Origin: Prorocentrum cordatum
Lineage: Eukaryota; Sar; Dinophyceae; Prorocentrales; Prorocentraceae
Length of the DNA stretch: 64,000 nucleotides
NCBI GenBank assembly: GCA_963575745.1
Contig: CAUYUJ010015691.1
Coordinates: forward strand, 120,023 to 184,022
Reading direction: 5' to 3'
In this document: positions 1-9,869 of the stretch, piece by piece
How the letters are laid out: the number at the start of each line of letters is the position of its first letter
Position numbering within the stretch: the first letter of the stretch is position 1
Notes under the pieces: generated by a model
Told to the model about the DNA's origin: nothing
Databases searched by the model: none
Seen by the model: only the letters and a program-made list of their open reading frames with translations
Translations under genes and position numbers: made by a program

Positions 1-1
1 T

Positions 2-409
2 GCTGGCCAAGGTGGCGGAAGAGCACGGCGGCGCCGCACCGCGTGCCAGGACGACATATTGGCGCGGAAAGCGATGGCCAAGAGTCTAGAGAAGGGCGAC
101 GCCGACTGGAAAGTGATGTTCTCCAGGATCGACCGGGAACTGGCCAAGGAGGCCAGGGGCAAGGTGACAGCCAGGGCTTCTGATGCCGCGAAGATCGCCC
201 ACACCAAGGGCAAGGGCAAGGGGGGGGCCGACGGCGCCGCTCAGAAGGGCGGTTCCGGTCACGGCTCTGCCGCCAGCTCAGCGGCGCGGCCCCCTGCGCC
301 CAGGTCTCCGTTGGTGCCGCCGCGCTCGCGCAGCCCACGCAAGCAGCAGCGCGGCTGGGAGGGCGGCTGGCACAACCAGGACCGCGGCGCCATGGCGTGG
401 AAGAAGTGA
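2..409 (+). CDS. Lys/Arg-rich C-terminal protein fragment, truncated at window edge
   Basis: The frame is open from base 2 to a TGA at 407-409, so the 5' end lies outside the window. The charged N-terminal part contains an alternating acidic/basic stretch (SLEKGDADWKVMFSRIDREL). A Lys-Gly run, Ala/Ser/Pro-rich linker and an Arg/Ser/Pro tail (RSRSPRKQQR) follow, ending in a Gly/Trp-rich segment. Such tails suit nucleic-acid binding. The first internal ATG is at 74, but composition looks continuous upstream, so I treat it as 5'-partial. The pol-like scrap just downstream on the same strand suggests the 3' end of a retroelement ORF1, but I do not recognise a family. A host gene end is possible. 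Confidence 0.35.
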   Translation, partial: AGQGGGRARRRRTACQDDILARKAMAKSLEKGDADWKVMFSRIDRELAKEARGKVTARASDAAKIAHTKGKGKGGADGAAQKGGSGHGSAASSAARPPAPRSPLVPPRSRSPRKQQRGWEGGWHNQDRGAMAWKK

Positions 410-599
410 GCGGCTTCCGTTAGCGGAAGCAGCAGTGCTGCCAGCGACGCTTCGGCCACTTTTGTCGCCGACGGTGCTATCGGTGCGTCGCCGCTCCGTT
501 CTGCCCCGCGGGGGGGGGGGGCGGAGCTTCCTTTTCAGTTTGTATGCCTTGATTGTCTTCGTGTCGCTGCGGCGCGGAGGGCTGTGCATAGCTTCCTGG

Positions 600-1015
600 G
601 CGATCCTGCAGTGCGTGATTGCACGCCTCTTGGTCATTCGAACTGGGCTCTCGGTCTTCCGTCCTGTGACGAGCTTCCCGAAATCCCTGCAGCTGTGGCA
701 GACTCGCTTTGCCGGGTGCTTGCCCTCGACGGGCATGCGTTGGCCGAGTCCCGCGCTGCGAGCCTCGAGCACTGGCGGCAGCGCAGGCGCGTGCTGGACC
801 CACTGTGGGCGGGCAAATTCGCGGGTTTGCCTGCGCACGTCCGCAGCGTTCTTGGTCCGAAGAAAAACTTGCTTGTTCTGTCGGAGATGCGATCGGCAGG
901 CCCGACGACTGGCTGGTGCGCGACCTGCAGAATGGTTTCCCTCTGATTGGCGAGATTCCGCGCAGCGGGGTTCTGCCACGCATCCCTTTTTCTGTTCCCT
1001 GTTTTCGCGCCCTCC
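600..1015 (+). pseudogene. Retroelement pol scrap (region N-terminal to RT)
   Basis: Two plus-strand frames join into one plausible segment. The frame starting at 584 reads through ~880 (ending near VLGPKKNLLVLSEM), then a one-base shift into the frame of 709 gives AIGRPDDWLVRDLQNGFPLIGEIP. The 'GF-PLIGE-P' segment resembles what precedes the RT palm in dinoflagellate retroelement polyproteins; this is family recall, not a search. The coding similarity stops where the 49-bp satellite begins at ~1018, so the element is truncated there. The 410-600 stretch before it shows nothing recognisable. Confidence 0.38.
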
Positions 1016-1017
1016 CG

Positions 1018-2092
1018 AATGACCGCGCCCAGAATTGCAGTCTGAGCCTGTCTTCGCGTTCTCCCGAGCGGGCGCGCCCAGAATTGCAATCTGAGCATGT
1101 TTTCGCGTTCCCCCGAGCGGGCGCGCCCAGAATTGCAATCTGAGTTTGTTTTCGCGCTCGCCCGAGCGGGCGCGCCCAGAATTGCAATCTGAGCTTGTTT
1201 CCGCGCTCTCCCAAGCGGGCGCGCCCAGATTTGCAATCTGAACCTGTTTTCGCGTTCTCCCGAGCGGGCGCGCCCAGAGTTGCAATCTGAGCCTGTTTCT
1301 GCGCTCTCCCGAGCGGGCGCGCCCAGAATTGCAATCTGAGCCTGTTTCCGCGCTCTCCCAAGCGGGCGCGCCCGGAATTGCAATCTGAGCCTGTTTCCGC
1401 GCACTCCCGAGCGGGCGCGCCCAGAATTGCAATCTGAGCCTGTTTTCGCGTTCGCCCGAGCGGGCGCGCCCAGAAATGCAATCTGGGCCTGTTTCCGCGC
1501 TCCCCCGAGCGGGCGCGCCCGGAAAAGCAATCTGAGCTTGTTTTCGCGCTCTCCGCCCTCCCCCGAGCGGGCGCGCCCCGAATTGCAATCTGAGCCTGTC
1601 TCCGCGCTCTCCCGAGCGGGCGCGCCCAGAATTGCAGCGTGCGCCTGTTTTCGCGCTCTCCCGAGCGGGCGCGCCCAGAGTTGCAATCTGCGCTTGTTTC
1701 CGCGCTCCCCCGAGCGGGCGCCCAGAATTGCAATCTGAGCCTGTTTCCGCGCTCTCCCGAGCGGGCGCGCTCAGAATTGCAATCTGAGCTTGTTTTCGCG
1801 TTCTCCCGGGCGGGCGCGCCCAGAATTGCAATCTGAGCTTGTTTCCGCGCTCTCCCGAGCGGGCGCGCCCAGAAATGCAACCTGAGCTTGTTTCCGCGCT
1901 CCCCCGAGCGGGCGCGCCCCGAATTGCAATCTGGGCCTGTTTCCGCGCCCCCCCGAGCGGACGCGCCCATAATTGCTTCCTGAGCCTGTTTTCGCGCTCT
2001 CCCGAGCGGGCGCGCCCAGAAATGCAATCTGAGCATGTTTTCCCGCTCTCCCGAGCGGGCGCGCCCAGAACTGCCCGAATGGGTAATCTGAG
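1018..2092. repeat. 49-bp tandem satellite, about 22 copies
   Basis: Unit starts recur every 49 bp (for example 1063 and 1112). Each unit carries three short palindromes in fixed order: CCCGAGCGGG (hairpin), GGGCGCGCCC and ATTGCAAT, followed by CTGAGCCTGTTTTCGCG-like spacer. Copies differ by scattered substitutions and a few indels (short copies near 1700, an insertion near 1555). Long open frames on both strands here are products of the repeat and are not genes. No unique spacers lie between units, so this is not a CRISPR array. Confidence 0.97.
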
Positions 2093-2174
2093 CGCGGGGG
2101 CGCCCGAATCGCAATCTGAACATAGAAATCCGCAAATCGGCAATCTGAAGACTCAAATGCTGGAATCCGCAATC

Positions 2175-3022
2175 TCACGGAAATGCCCGACCCCTGCATG
2201 GGCGGCGGGCTTGCTTCTGAATCCGAGTCCCGTAGTTGTGGTTGATGCGGCTGTATGCCAGCCATAGACTATCTGGAGAAGGGCCGCCCACATCGACACC
2301 CAGGCGTGTAAATGTGCGGACGCTGTCAACATTCTCGACAACAGCGCTTTTCTTGTAGATTCTGGCCAACACTCCGATCACCAGATCGTCGCCGTAATCG
2401 TTTGTTTTCTGCAGTGCACGTGTTCTTCCACTGAACGCCCCATCTCTGCGGCTGCAGCTGCGAGAGCATCTAGCTTTGCCTCATCCATTGCCCGCCCCCG
2501 CATTGTGGGGATACTATCGCTTGTCATGCCGAGTTTCCGCAACGCATGGTAAAGGCAGTGTCCGTCTTTCGGGGTTGCGGGATCGCACCGCTTCCCATAT
2601 TGGGCCAACGCTTCATCGAGCTCCTCGCCTGTGGCTTCGACAGGCTGCTCTTGAGAAGCTGCAGGTTTTTGCGGCGCTTGTGCTGCCGGCCGCTTTCGGG
2701 GAACGAGTGGGGCCTCATCGGAATCGACATCGGATTCTGATGTCTCTCCCGTTACGTCTGTGCTGGGCTCTCCATCTGATGGATATTCTGCATCGTTTTC
2801 TGCGTCCTCTGGGTGGTTCTCGGGTTCCATGCGTAATTGTTTGCGATGCACCCGCTCCCCTCTTTTTAAAGTCAGCACTCGCTCTGGCTCGTCCCCAGAA
2901 GACTCGTGAAGAATAACATGAAAGCATTCGCACCACTGATGGCAGTAAAACCGCTGAGTTTTGGACAACCCAGGTAACTCTAACGTATCAGGATTACTTT
3001 TAAGCCATTCCCGTAAAATCCG
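2175..3022 (-). pseudogene. R3H-OTU (deubiquitinase-like) region, frameshifted
   Basis: Read on the minus strand from just after the stop at 3023. An R3H-like motif comes first: the RxxxH signature is RFYCH, followed by the SSGDEPERVLTL strand region expected of single-strand nucleic-acid-binding R3H domains. An acidic Ser/Pro linker follows. Then comes an OTU cysteine-protease start, KDGHCLYHALRKLG, with catalytic Asp and Cys. The frame stops at 2378. A one-base shift near 2398 restores QKTNDYGDDLVIGVLARI and the C-terminal INHNYGTR, matching the OTU catalytic-His segment. All three catalytic residues are therefore present but in two frames. It is in the same frame as the transposase immediately upstream, separated only by a TAG. 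Confidence 0.72.
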
Positions 3023-4405
3023 CTAGCATTCTTTCAAGGGTTCTTGTCGCACCGCGGGGAACCTGCTGACGCGGTGCTCCCCTGACGGAGCAGTAATGGC
3101 GCGCATCTCGGTGACGCGCCTGTGTTCCGAGCAGACAGGGGGGGTTGATCCTGCTGTGCTGGCTTGATATTGAGTGGGGACGCTGAGAAACCCCATCAAC
3201 TTGGCACCAACTGCAACACCTGCTTTATTGAATCCGGAATAAATTCGCCAAGCGAGTTCGTGCCAGAGCGTCTCCAATTTATCATCGGTTACGCGGCCTT
3301 TCCATAAATGCAGTTCGGTACCAAGTTTCTTGATGATGCCGTTGTACGCTTCCCCTAGGTTGGTCGTAGTGCCATCTTGCGCGACTCACTCGACTGAGTG
3401 ATTCGCGGTAGCGGCAGCAGTGAATACCTGGGGTAACCGCCCCCATTCGCTCCCTTTGTCTGTTGTCGCACGACAGGATGGGTCCATCATGGTGAGAGCT
3501 ACTTTCTTGCTATAAGTTGCATCCTTACTCAAGACTCGCTCGACTCTGAGACTTCCTGGCAGAAATCTGCGCACCCCAACCTCCATGCGATAAGCGACGC
3601 CCACTTGGACAGTATAGCTTTCGTATTTCAGCGGTCTAGCCGGAACTCCATATCGAATGCGTCTCCTGCGCGGGCCCCATGTGATATCAATAATAACATC
3701 TTCATTGGCCACGCGGGGTAAGCTTTTCTGGTGCCAGGCCACGATATCTCTGCAGGAATCCCAGATTGAACGCGCGGTGCCATCCCAGACTTTCAGTTCT
3801 CTGGCAGTACGTCTGACTGTTGATCCGTCTAACCAATGCGCCACTATGCTCAGAGTCGTAGTAAGTCCAAGTTTATCTCGCTGGCCTTCAAAGGGGGTCC
3901 CATCGTAACTAACGGAGCCTCTCGCTTGACATTTCGGGCACCTAGTGCACGCGATGGGACCGTGGCCCCTGCCCTTTTTGGATTGACTGGCACGCGATCC
4001 TGGTCGTGGAAGCGGAGTTTGACTGCAAGTGCATCGCCCCAAAGGCCTGACGATAGAAGCTGTTAGTAGATCAGACAGAAGACCTGCCTCGCACCTGTCT
4101 TTAATCCATACCAGCAAATTCGACAAGTCCATTTCTACACAGCTTTGAAACCCAACAGATCGGGAAGCTGGAGCAGGTACAGGAGCTGCAGACGGGGGCG
4201 GTTCTATTGCGAGTGGGGAGCGCACTGATCGAGAATCAGGACTCAAAGGAAGAGAGCTCCTAACTCGGACTGGCGACAACATGGGCAGCGGCTGAGACGA
4301 AGAGCTGCCGCTGAATTGCTGAGCGTATCCTGGATGCGCTGAAGTCAAATGAACAATCGTTAATCCTTCAGGCACTGGCAATTGACAGTACGGGCACTCC
4401 AACAT
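3023..4405 (-). pseudogene. Merlin / IS1595(ISXO2)-like DDE transposase with in-frame TGA
   Basis: The ATG at 4405 opens a C2H2-type finger (CPYC, then H-x4-H). A Ser/Pro-rich linker and a zinc ribbon (CTRCPKC) follow, then a helix-turn-helix-like stretch (GSTVRRTARELKVWDGTARS). Catalytic segments match IS1595/Merlin: first Asp in VIIDITWGPRRR, second Asp in TTDKGSEWGRL, then ATANHSVE (the usual 'NHS' block). A TGA at 3386-3388 follows directly; the same frame continues with TTTNLGEAYNGIIK, which carries the third acidic residue, and LETLWHELAWRIYSG, ending at a TAG at 3023. The element is inactive as written. I could not place terminal inverted repeats with confidence because satellites flank both sides. 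Confidence 0.72.
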
Positions 4406-4555
4406 TTCGCAAGTCAATCGCAGAGAACGCACACGCGCAATGCAAGCAAGTATCAGTGTGGAGAGCATATGGAACGAATGAAATCTCAGCCACAATGGCA
4501 ACTCAGTAGAATCGTGTGGAATTGCATCGAAATTGATGCTGAAATCATTTCAGAT

Positions 4556-5105
4556 TGTGCCTGCGCCCGAAAGCCTTCAGAATGCGCCCGGAAGCCTCTC
4601 GAAATGCGCCTGGGAGCCTCTCGGAATGCGCCCAGAAGCCTCTCGGAATGGGCCCGGGAACCTTTCAGAATGCGCCCAGAAGCCTCTCGGAATGCGACCG
4701 GAAACCTTTCAGAATGCGCCCAGAAGCCTCCGAATGCGCCCGGAAGCCAAACCCCCAAATCACCCCCAGAACACCCCAAAATCACCCCCAGAACACCCCC
4801 CAAATCACCCCCAGAACCCCCCCAAATCACCCCCAGAACTCCCCCAAATGATCCCCGCAACGCCCCGAAATCATCCCCAGAACTCCCCCAAATCACCCCC
4901 AGAACACCCCCAAATCACCCCCAGAGCTCCCCCAAATCACCCCCAGAACCCTTCCAAATCTTCCCCAGAACTCCCCAAACCGCAGAACTCCCCCAAATCG
5001 CCCCCAGAACACTCCCAAATCACACCCAGAACACCCCCAAATCACCCCCAGAACACCCCCAAATCACCCCCAGAACTATCCAAATCACCCCAAGACACCA
5101 AAACC
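4556..5105. repeat. Two adjoining 22-bp satellites
   Basis: From 4556 to ~4745 the unit is like GCGCCCAGAAGCCTCTCGGA plus two bases, repeating every 22 bp. From ~4746 to 5105 the unit becomes CCCCAGAACACCCCCAAATC plus two bases, also 22 bp, with decay toward the right end. The shared period suggests one array replaced or evolved into the other. Translated Pro/Thr-rich frames here are artefacts. The 5106-5301 stretch holds no clear feature. Confidence 0.93.
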
Positions 5106-5301
5106 ACCCCCAGACAACACTATCGACGACCTCCGCGGGAGCAGTGGGACGCGACAGACCCGTGGGCAAACGCCGACGATGCGCTCGGCAATGTCGCAGC
5201 CGCCGTAGACGAGTTCGCCGCCGCGCTTGTGTTGAATCCTAACCGCGGTACTCTGGCGCTGGCTTCATCTCGGCAGCCAGGCGAGGTTCGTCGGCGATGA
5301 A

Positions 5302-6549
5302 TTATCCTTTCCCTTTTGATTTCCCGCCTTGACGGCGCGGGCACTCCTTCGCCAGATGGAACTGGCTTTCGCGTCCCTTCGTCGAAAACTTCGCCACCTT
5401 GCCATCTCGACCAACCGGATTGCGTCTGCCTTCTTCTTCAAAATGGTAACCTTTGCCTCTGTGCCCTCGCTTTCCGAAGGCCCCTCGGAAGGGTGTCAGT
5501 GATCCTTTTCCGTTCTTACCTTTACTAAAACGCTGGAAACGAGTAGGCCGTCCAGTGAATCTCCTCCAGCGCTTCTTGTGGTGCTGGGGAAATCCGATCC
5601 GTTCAGGCCCTCGCCGTCGTCCTCGTCTGCGCCCGCATCGTTGTCTTCGGCGTTTTCTGAACCCAGATTGTTGGCCCACGGGTCGGATGAACCTGCTGTC
5701 GGCGACCACGTCGCCGAAGGACTCCATCCCGATCCTTGGACTTCTTGAGTGGCGGGGTAAGCTCCGGACGGTGTCATGCCGCTTCCTGTTCCAGATCCGA
5801 AGCCTCCATCGTGTCCATCACCTTGCTGTCCTCCACTGCCACCATGGTTAAAAGTGGGGAAGAAGAAATTGCCGCCTCTGTAGCTGCTTTCGCCACTGCT
5901 TCTGTTGACTGCCAGCGGTCCCTTCTCCAGGATGTGCCCGTATCTTCTGATGTAGTCGGCCCATTCGTTGAACTGTTGCTCCGTCCTGGGTACGTGGCCG
6001 CGGACAACTACAGTAGTTCGTTCCATTCTTGAAGGCTGCAGTTGAGAGCGTTCAGCAACATCCACGCGAACCCCTCCGGGCCCATGTTGAATCCTCCCAT
6101 CGTCGTTGCGTTCCTGCGTGTGGCCGCGAACCTCGATTGCGTCTGGTCTGGATTCTCGTGGTTATCCCGATAGAATCCCAACACATCGTGGGTCGCACGC
6201 AGCTCACTCTCGCCACCCAGCGGCGCGAACGACTTCGACAACACAAGTAGAAGCAGCTGGAGACCACTCAACTGCCTCGCTCCGCTCCCGTCGCCTGGGT
6301 CTGCACAAATTCTCCATCACGTAGCTGCTGCTGTGGTATCTCCCTCGCCAGGCTGCGCGCAACGCCTCCCAGTCGCAAGGCCACTGCTGGTCCTTGTTGT
6401 TCTGGAAGGACTGTTCGCGCCGCCGCCGCCGCCATCCACATCGTGACGTCCGCGAGCCAGAACCTGAACGGGTAGGCCCTGTCCTGCTCGAGAGTCCACG
6501 TGGGCGGAACCTTCAGGGAACCCATCGCCTCGATCTGTATGTTTTCCAT
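5302..6549 (-). pseudogene. Ty1/copia-type Gag relic of dinoflagellate kind
   Basis: The ATG at 6549 begins MENIQIEAMGSLKVPPTW, followed by a PFRFWLADVTMWM segment typical of copia Gag N-termini. The message then changes frame near 6268 (GLQLLLLVLSKSFAPLGGES, and FAWMLLNALNCSLQEW), again near 6040 (ADYIRRYGHILEKG), and again near 5700 into a basic Gly/Lys/Arg tail. The tail ends with a damaged zinc knuckle, ESQFHLAKECP: His and the last Cys remain but the first two Cys are missing. No protease, integrase or RT follows, and no LTRs were seen. Family assignment rests on recall of dinoflagellate copia Gag proteins. Confidence 0.62.
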
Positions 6550-6870
6550 CTTGTCCAGGAGGAGCGATCCAGCCAGGGGCAATATCAGAAGATGGCCGGC
6601 CAGAAACCGGCCCCGTAGTCCGAGCCGTGGTTGCATTCCACCTCGATGGAAACCACCTGCTCGCCGTTCCTCGATGACTTGCTTGTGGCTGGGAACGTCC
6701 AGCCCTCGTCGCGCAATGGTGGTACTGGAACCTCTAGTCCGTGGTGGACCAACGGTCCGCGACCAAGTCGAAAGGCCTCAGTCGCTCGGCATTGAGCCAG
6801 AGCAGCCGCAGCGGGTCGCCAGCCCGTGCTGCCCTTGCTCCCCACGCCCCACCCCCAGTTCTGGACTCCC
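6550..6870. other. No recognisable feature
   Basis: This is the stretch upstream (minus-strand sense) of the copia Gag relic. It could hold the remains of the element's leader, but I see no LTR, repeat or coding signature. Confidence 0.4.
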
Positions 6871-7460
6871 TCCTCCTCCTCCTCCTCCTCCTCCACCCCC
6901 TCCTCCTCCTCGGGCCTCCTCGATCCCTCCTCCTCCTCCTCCTCCTCCTCGTCCTCCTCCTCCTCCTCCGCGATCCCTCCCCCTCCTCCTCCTCCTCCTC
7001 CTCCTCCTCCTCCTCCTCCTCCATCCGATCGCGGGGCCCCTCCCCCTCCTCCATCCCTTCTCATTGTGAGGAACTCTCTGTCGCGTTCCAGGCGTGCCGG
7101 TGGGCCTGGCTGGGCGCGCCCGAAACTTCCTCGCCATGTATGGTCCTTGAACTTGAGCTTTGCGACATCGTCGAGGATGGAACGCAGGCTGCTTTCAAAA
7201 TGGTGGCTCTCGCCGTAACGCCGCGCACGGTCGACTCAAGCATTTGCAACCGATTGAGGATGAAGGTGGGTTCCTTGTCAGAGCAATGGCTCTCGCCTCA
7301 ACGCCGCGCGTATACAAATCTGATAAGCTTGCGCAAGTGTAGGGAACAGGAGTCAACCGTCACGTTGAGTCGCGGTGTGAAAATCCCAAGGAAATTGTTC
7401 TGGCACGATCTAGGGATGTCAGGACGGACTGGTAACGTTTAGCCGCGATTTTGAAGTGCC
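6871..7460 (+). repeat. Composite (TCC)n-led dispersed repeat, copy 1
   Basis: A pure-to-degenerate TCC tract (6871-7025) leads into CTCTGTCGCGTTCCAGGC, then a 'GGGC..CGAAACTTCCTCGCC' segment. Imperfect ~90-bp units follow (CAAAATGGTGGCTCTCGCC, GCCGCGC) and end near ATCTAGGGATGTCAGGAC. The same order of modules recurs at 10.9, 39.4 (reverse), 48.7 and 51.5 kb. The repeat has no coding capacity I trust. The 7461-7615 gap is unassigned. Confidence 0.6.
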
Positions 7461-7668
7461 AGGACAGGAAATTGAGCAATATGGAGGTCCTCATACGGTT
7501 GTGTTTTCCAGGAACACTTCGTGCAATGAAGCATCTGCTTGTAGGGAATTATGTGCAAATAACTTGGGCGGATGAATTATTGCGACGTCGTTGATGCGTC
7601 TTGGGTTTACACCGGTCCTTCCTCCTGCTCCTCGCCCTCCTCCTCATCCTCCTCTTCCACCTCCTCTT

Positions 7669-8225
7669 GCATGGAGATCCCGCCTGGAAGCAATCGGTGG
7701 CACCCGCAATGCAGTGTGCGTCGAGCGTATGGCGATATATTGCGCAGCCGAGGACGCTCCCTTTTTTGTTTCGGAAGCATGTGCAGCTGTGGAGGGAAAC
7801 TATTGAAGCGCCAAAACTCGATCTGGGACCCCTGGTGTGGAAGCAGTTCACGGGTCCCATGCACAGGATGCTCCTCAGCCTCCACAGGATCGGTTGGAAG
7901 GCCCCGAGCTTCATGGTGTGGCACGATGAAGGAGGATATGCGACCGATTTTCTCCACGCGTTGCCCGCAATGATTGGTAAACTGTTGGAGGAAGGGGTCC
8001 AAAGATCCCATGGGCGTCGAATGGCGCATGCAGTTCCGCTGTCTTCGGCCGAACGTGTTTCACCCGCTCAGCTGGGGCGATCCTGGCGCGCCAAGGAAGT
8101 GATGACCCCCCGTGAAAAAATGCTGGCTGGGCGTTTGCTTCTCGGGGGCCTGCTGGACGGGAGGCAAGTTGAGAGCGTTGGGGTACGCTCACGACGGGTC
8201 GTGTCCGCTGTGCAGAAGCCGGACT
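7669..8225 (+). pseudogene. LINE ORF2 fragment downstream of RT (connection/zinc region)
   Basis: The plus-strand frame from 7601 reads sensibly after the TCC-rich stretch (7616-7668). It contains a Trp/Arg-rich block (SVWRYIAQPRTLPFLFRKH), then MHRMLLSLHRIGWKAPSFMV and PREKMLAGRLLLGGLLDG, which match the segment that follows RT in dinoflagellate LINEs. A shift near 8150 gives LRALGYAHDGSCPLC, the start of the usual CxxC motif. RT itself is absent, so the copy is 5'-truncated at the TCC tract, and it breaks off at the inverted repeat beginning at ~8231. Confidence 0.58.
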
Positions 8226-8230
8226 CCCCG

Positions 8231-8448
8231 GTCACGGCGGCGAGAGAGGGGGGAAATGAAAAGGAGAACGCCTTCTCAGAAGGTTCGGGAGTCCCCCGGC
8301 CTTCCGAGCAGTTTTTTCTAAGCCTTCCCCGATGACCCAACAACAACTTCTGGGAAGCCGCGAGGGCTTCTGAGAAGTCCCGCCGAATTCTGACAAGGCC
8401 TTCTCCTTCTCATTTCCCCCCGCCCCCCCCCCTCGCTTGCCGCCGACA
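8231..8448. repeat. Foldback (inverted-repeat) element, about 218 bp
   Basis: The left arm at 8232-8270 reads CACGGCGGCGAGAGAGGGGG and continues AAATGAAAAGGAGAA. The right arm at 8398-8447 is its imperfect reverse complement (GAGAAGGAGAAATGAG... on the other strand, ending TTGCCGCCGACA). The inner part holds several CTTCTGAGAAG-like small palindromes. A MITE or foldback insertion into the end of the LINE scrap is the likely reading. Confidence 0.55.
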
Positions 8449-8488
8449 GTCCACGGGCAGCTTTTGTTCGTGACGGCCCCTCTCGGAC

Positions 8489-8560
8489 GAGGAGGTCCAG
8501 GAGGAGGAGGAGGAGGAGGAGCAGCAGGAGGAGGAGGAGTAGGAGGTGGAGGAGGTCGTC
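8489..8560. repeat. Short (GGA)n microsatellite
   Basis: GGAGGAGG-type tract with a few GCA interruptions. Unique-looking sequence to 8750 follows with no feature seen. Confidence 0.85.
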
Positions 8561-8749
8561 GTGGCCCGCGCAGCTGGCCCCCCGAGACGCTGATGTCCTG
8601 GCCACGATGGACCGCGCCTCCGCCCCTGCCCCCATTCGCCCTGCCTCGACCTCGACCCCATGCTCTTTTTGTTTTGTTGCGGATGTTGGAGGACAAGTTG
8701 CCCCAGTGCGACCGTACCTAGAAGTTGGAGCCCCTAGGAAGGCAGCATT

Positions 8750-9412
8750 AGTTGCTATGCTATGCTATGCTGTGCTATGCTATGCCATGTTATGCTGCGC
8801 TATGCTATGCTATGCTATGCTATGCTATGCTATGTTATGCTATGTCATGCTGCGCTGTGCTATGCTATCCTATGCTATGATATGCTAAGCTATGCTATGT
8901 AATGCTGCGCTGTGCTATGCTGAGCTATGCTAACCTATGCTATGCTAAGCTGCGCTATGCTATGCTATACTCTGCTCTGCTCTGCTCTGCTCTGCTATGC
9001 TATGTTATGCTGCGCTGTGCTATGCTGTGCTGTGCTGTGCTGCGCCATGCGATGCGATGCTATGCTATACTGCGCTATGCTATGCTATGATGGGCTATGC
9101 TATGATATGCTATGCTGCGCTGTGCTATGCTACGCTATGCTATGCTGTGCTCTGCTATGCTAAAGCTCAGCGAAGCTAAGATGAAGGTGAGCTAAGCTAA
9201 GATAAGCCTGAGCTAAGGTGAAGCTAAGCTAAGCTAATATGAAATAAGCTAAGCTAGTATGATATAAACAACGCTAAGCTAAGGGGACGTAGCCGGGGGA
9301 ACCGCGGGGCGAATACTGGGGGAACCGCCCGGGGCGATTTCCACTGCACGGCCCCTTAAGCCCAGAGAGTAAGAACCCTTCTAGGCAGAGCCTAGGTAGG
9401 GAATAAAACATA
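8750..9412 (+). repeat. Composite (CTATG)n / (AAGCT)n repeat with conserved hairpin end, copy 1
   Basis: The pentamer tract CTATG (variants CTGTG, CTGCG) runs 8750-9163. A degenerate AGCTAAG region runs 9164-9283. A conserved ~125-bp module then has two GGGGGAACCG motifs (near 9295 and 9320) and ends with GAACCCTTCTAGGCAGAG and CCTAGGTAGGGAAT, where CTAGGC-AGA-GCCTAG forms a perfect hairpin. The whole arrangement recurs at 27.5-28.0 kb, so this is one dispersed family and not two unrelated microsatellites. Confidence 0.8.
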
Positions 9413-9413
9413 G

Positions 9414-9513
9414 TCCAAACATTCTCAACTATATTCAAACATAGTAAAACAAAATCGTCGCCAGACTATTGTTTGACCATCTTTGAGTATTCCTCCTGTA
9501 GAGGGACATGCCC
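9414..9513. mobile_element. MITE family M1, right-end fragment
   Basis: The right terminus TCCTCCTGTAGAGGGACATG and CCCGAC matches the right ends of the complete copies at 22323-22469 and 47933-48077. The preceding CAGACTATTGTTTGACCAT also aligns with the 47.9-kb copy. The left terminus is missing, replaced by the end of the (CTATG)n family repeat. The following 9514-9869 shows nothing else clear. Confidence 0.65.
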
Positions 9514-9869
9514 GACTTGAGCGTGCCTGGCTCGACTGTCCTTGCCCCTGGGGACCCCTGCGTCACCAAACGCGCAGGCCCCGGGCACGGCTTGGCCGGG
9601 CCTCCCACAAGACTGCCCAACCCGGCGCGCCTCTCGGGATGCACGCTCGGAGCAGCCCGGCCACGGGCAGCAGCGATGCGCACAGCGACGGTTTTGGAGC
9701 CGCCCGCTTGGCCTCTGCGAGGCCCTCGGCCCAGACGGTAGAAGGAAACAACTAGTGGACACTCCCCCGCCACCCCCACACTCAAAGTTGTCACGCGCGG
9801 TGCAGACTGCTGTCGATGTGCAGCTCATCAGACCCACCGCCAATTTTGATCATTGGGGGAGGACGCTTG

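Noticed and set aside
1018-2092. CRISPR array
   Set aside because: Units are contiguous 49-mers without unique spacers and the genome is eukaryotic.
278-2143. 621- and 559-residue minus-strand ORFs with Arg/Ala repeats
   Set aside because: They are translations of the 49-bp satellite, whose length (49 x 3) keeps several frames open on both strands.
2093-4560. Terminal inverted repeats for the Merlin-like element (CAATCTGA near 2112 and TCAGATTG near 4551)
   Set aside because: Only eight bases match and the left motif is part of the 49-bp satellite; not enough to define ends.
4382-5300. Pro/Thr-rich 286- and 255-residue plus-strand ORFs
   Set aside because: Products of the two 22-bp satellites.
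6585-7137. Poly-Glu, poly-Gly, poly-Pro and poly-Ser ORFs over TCC/GGA tracts (also 12.2-12.9, 18.8-19.3, 19.3-20.8, 40.2-40.7 kb)
   Set aside because: Trinucleotide repeats are open in all frames; no flanking conserved domain supports translation.
8607-9179. Met/Leu/Cys/Tyr-rich ORFs over the CTATG tract
   Set aside because: A pentamer repeat read in frame gives MLCYA repeats; no start context or domain.
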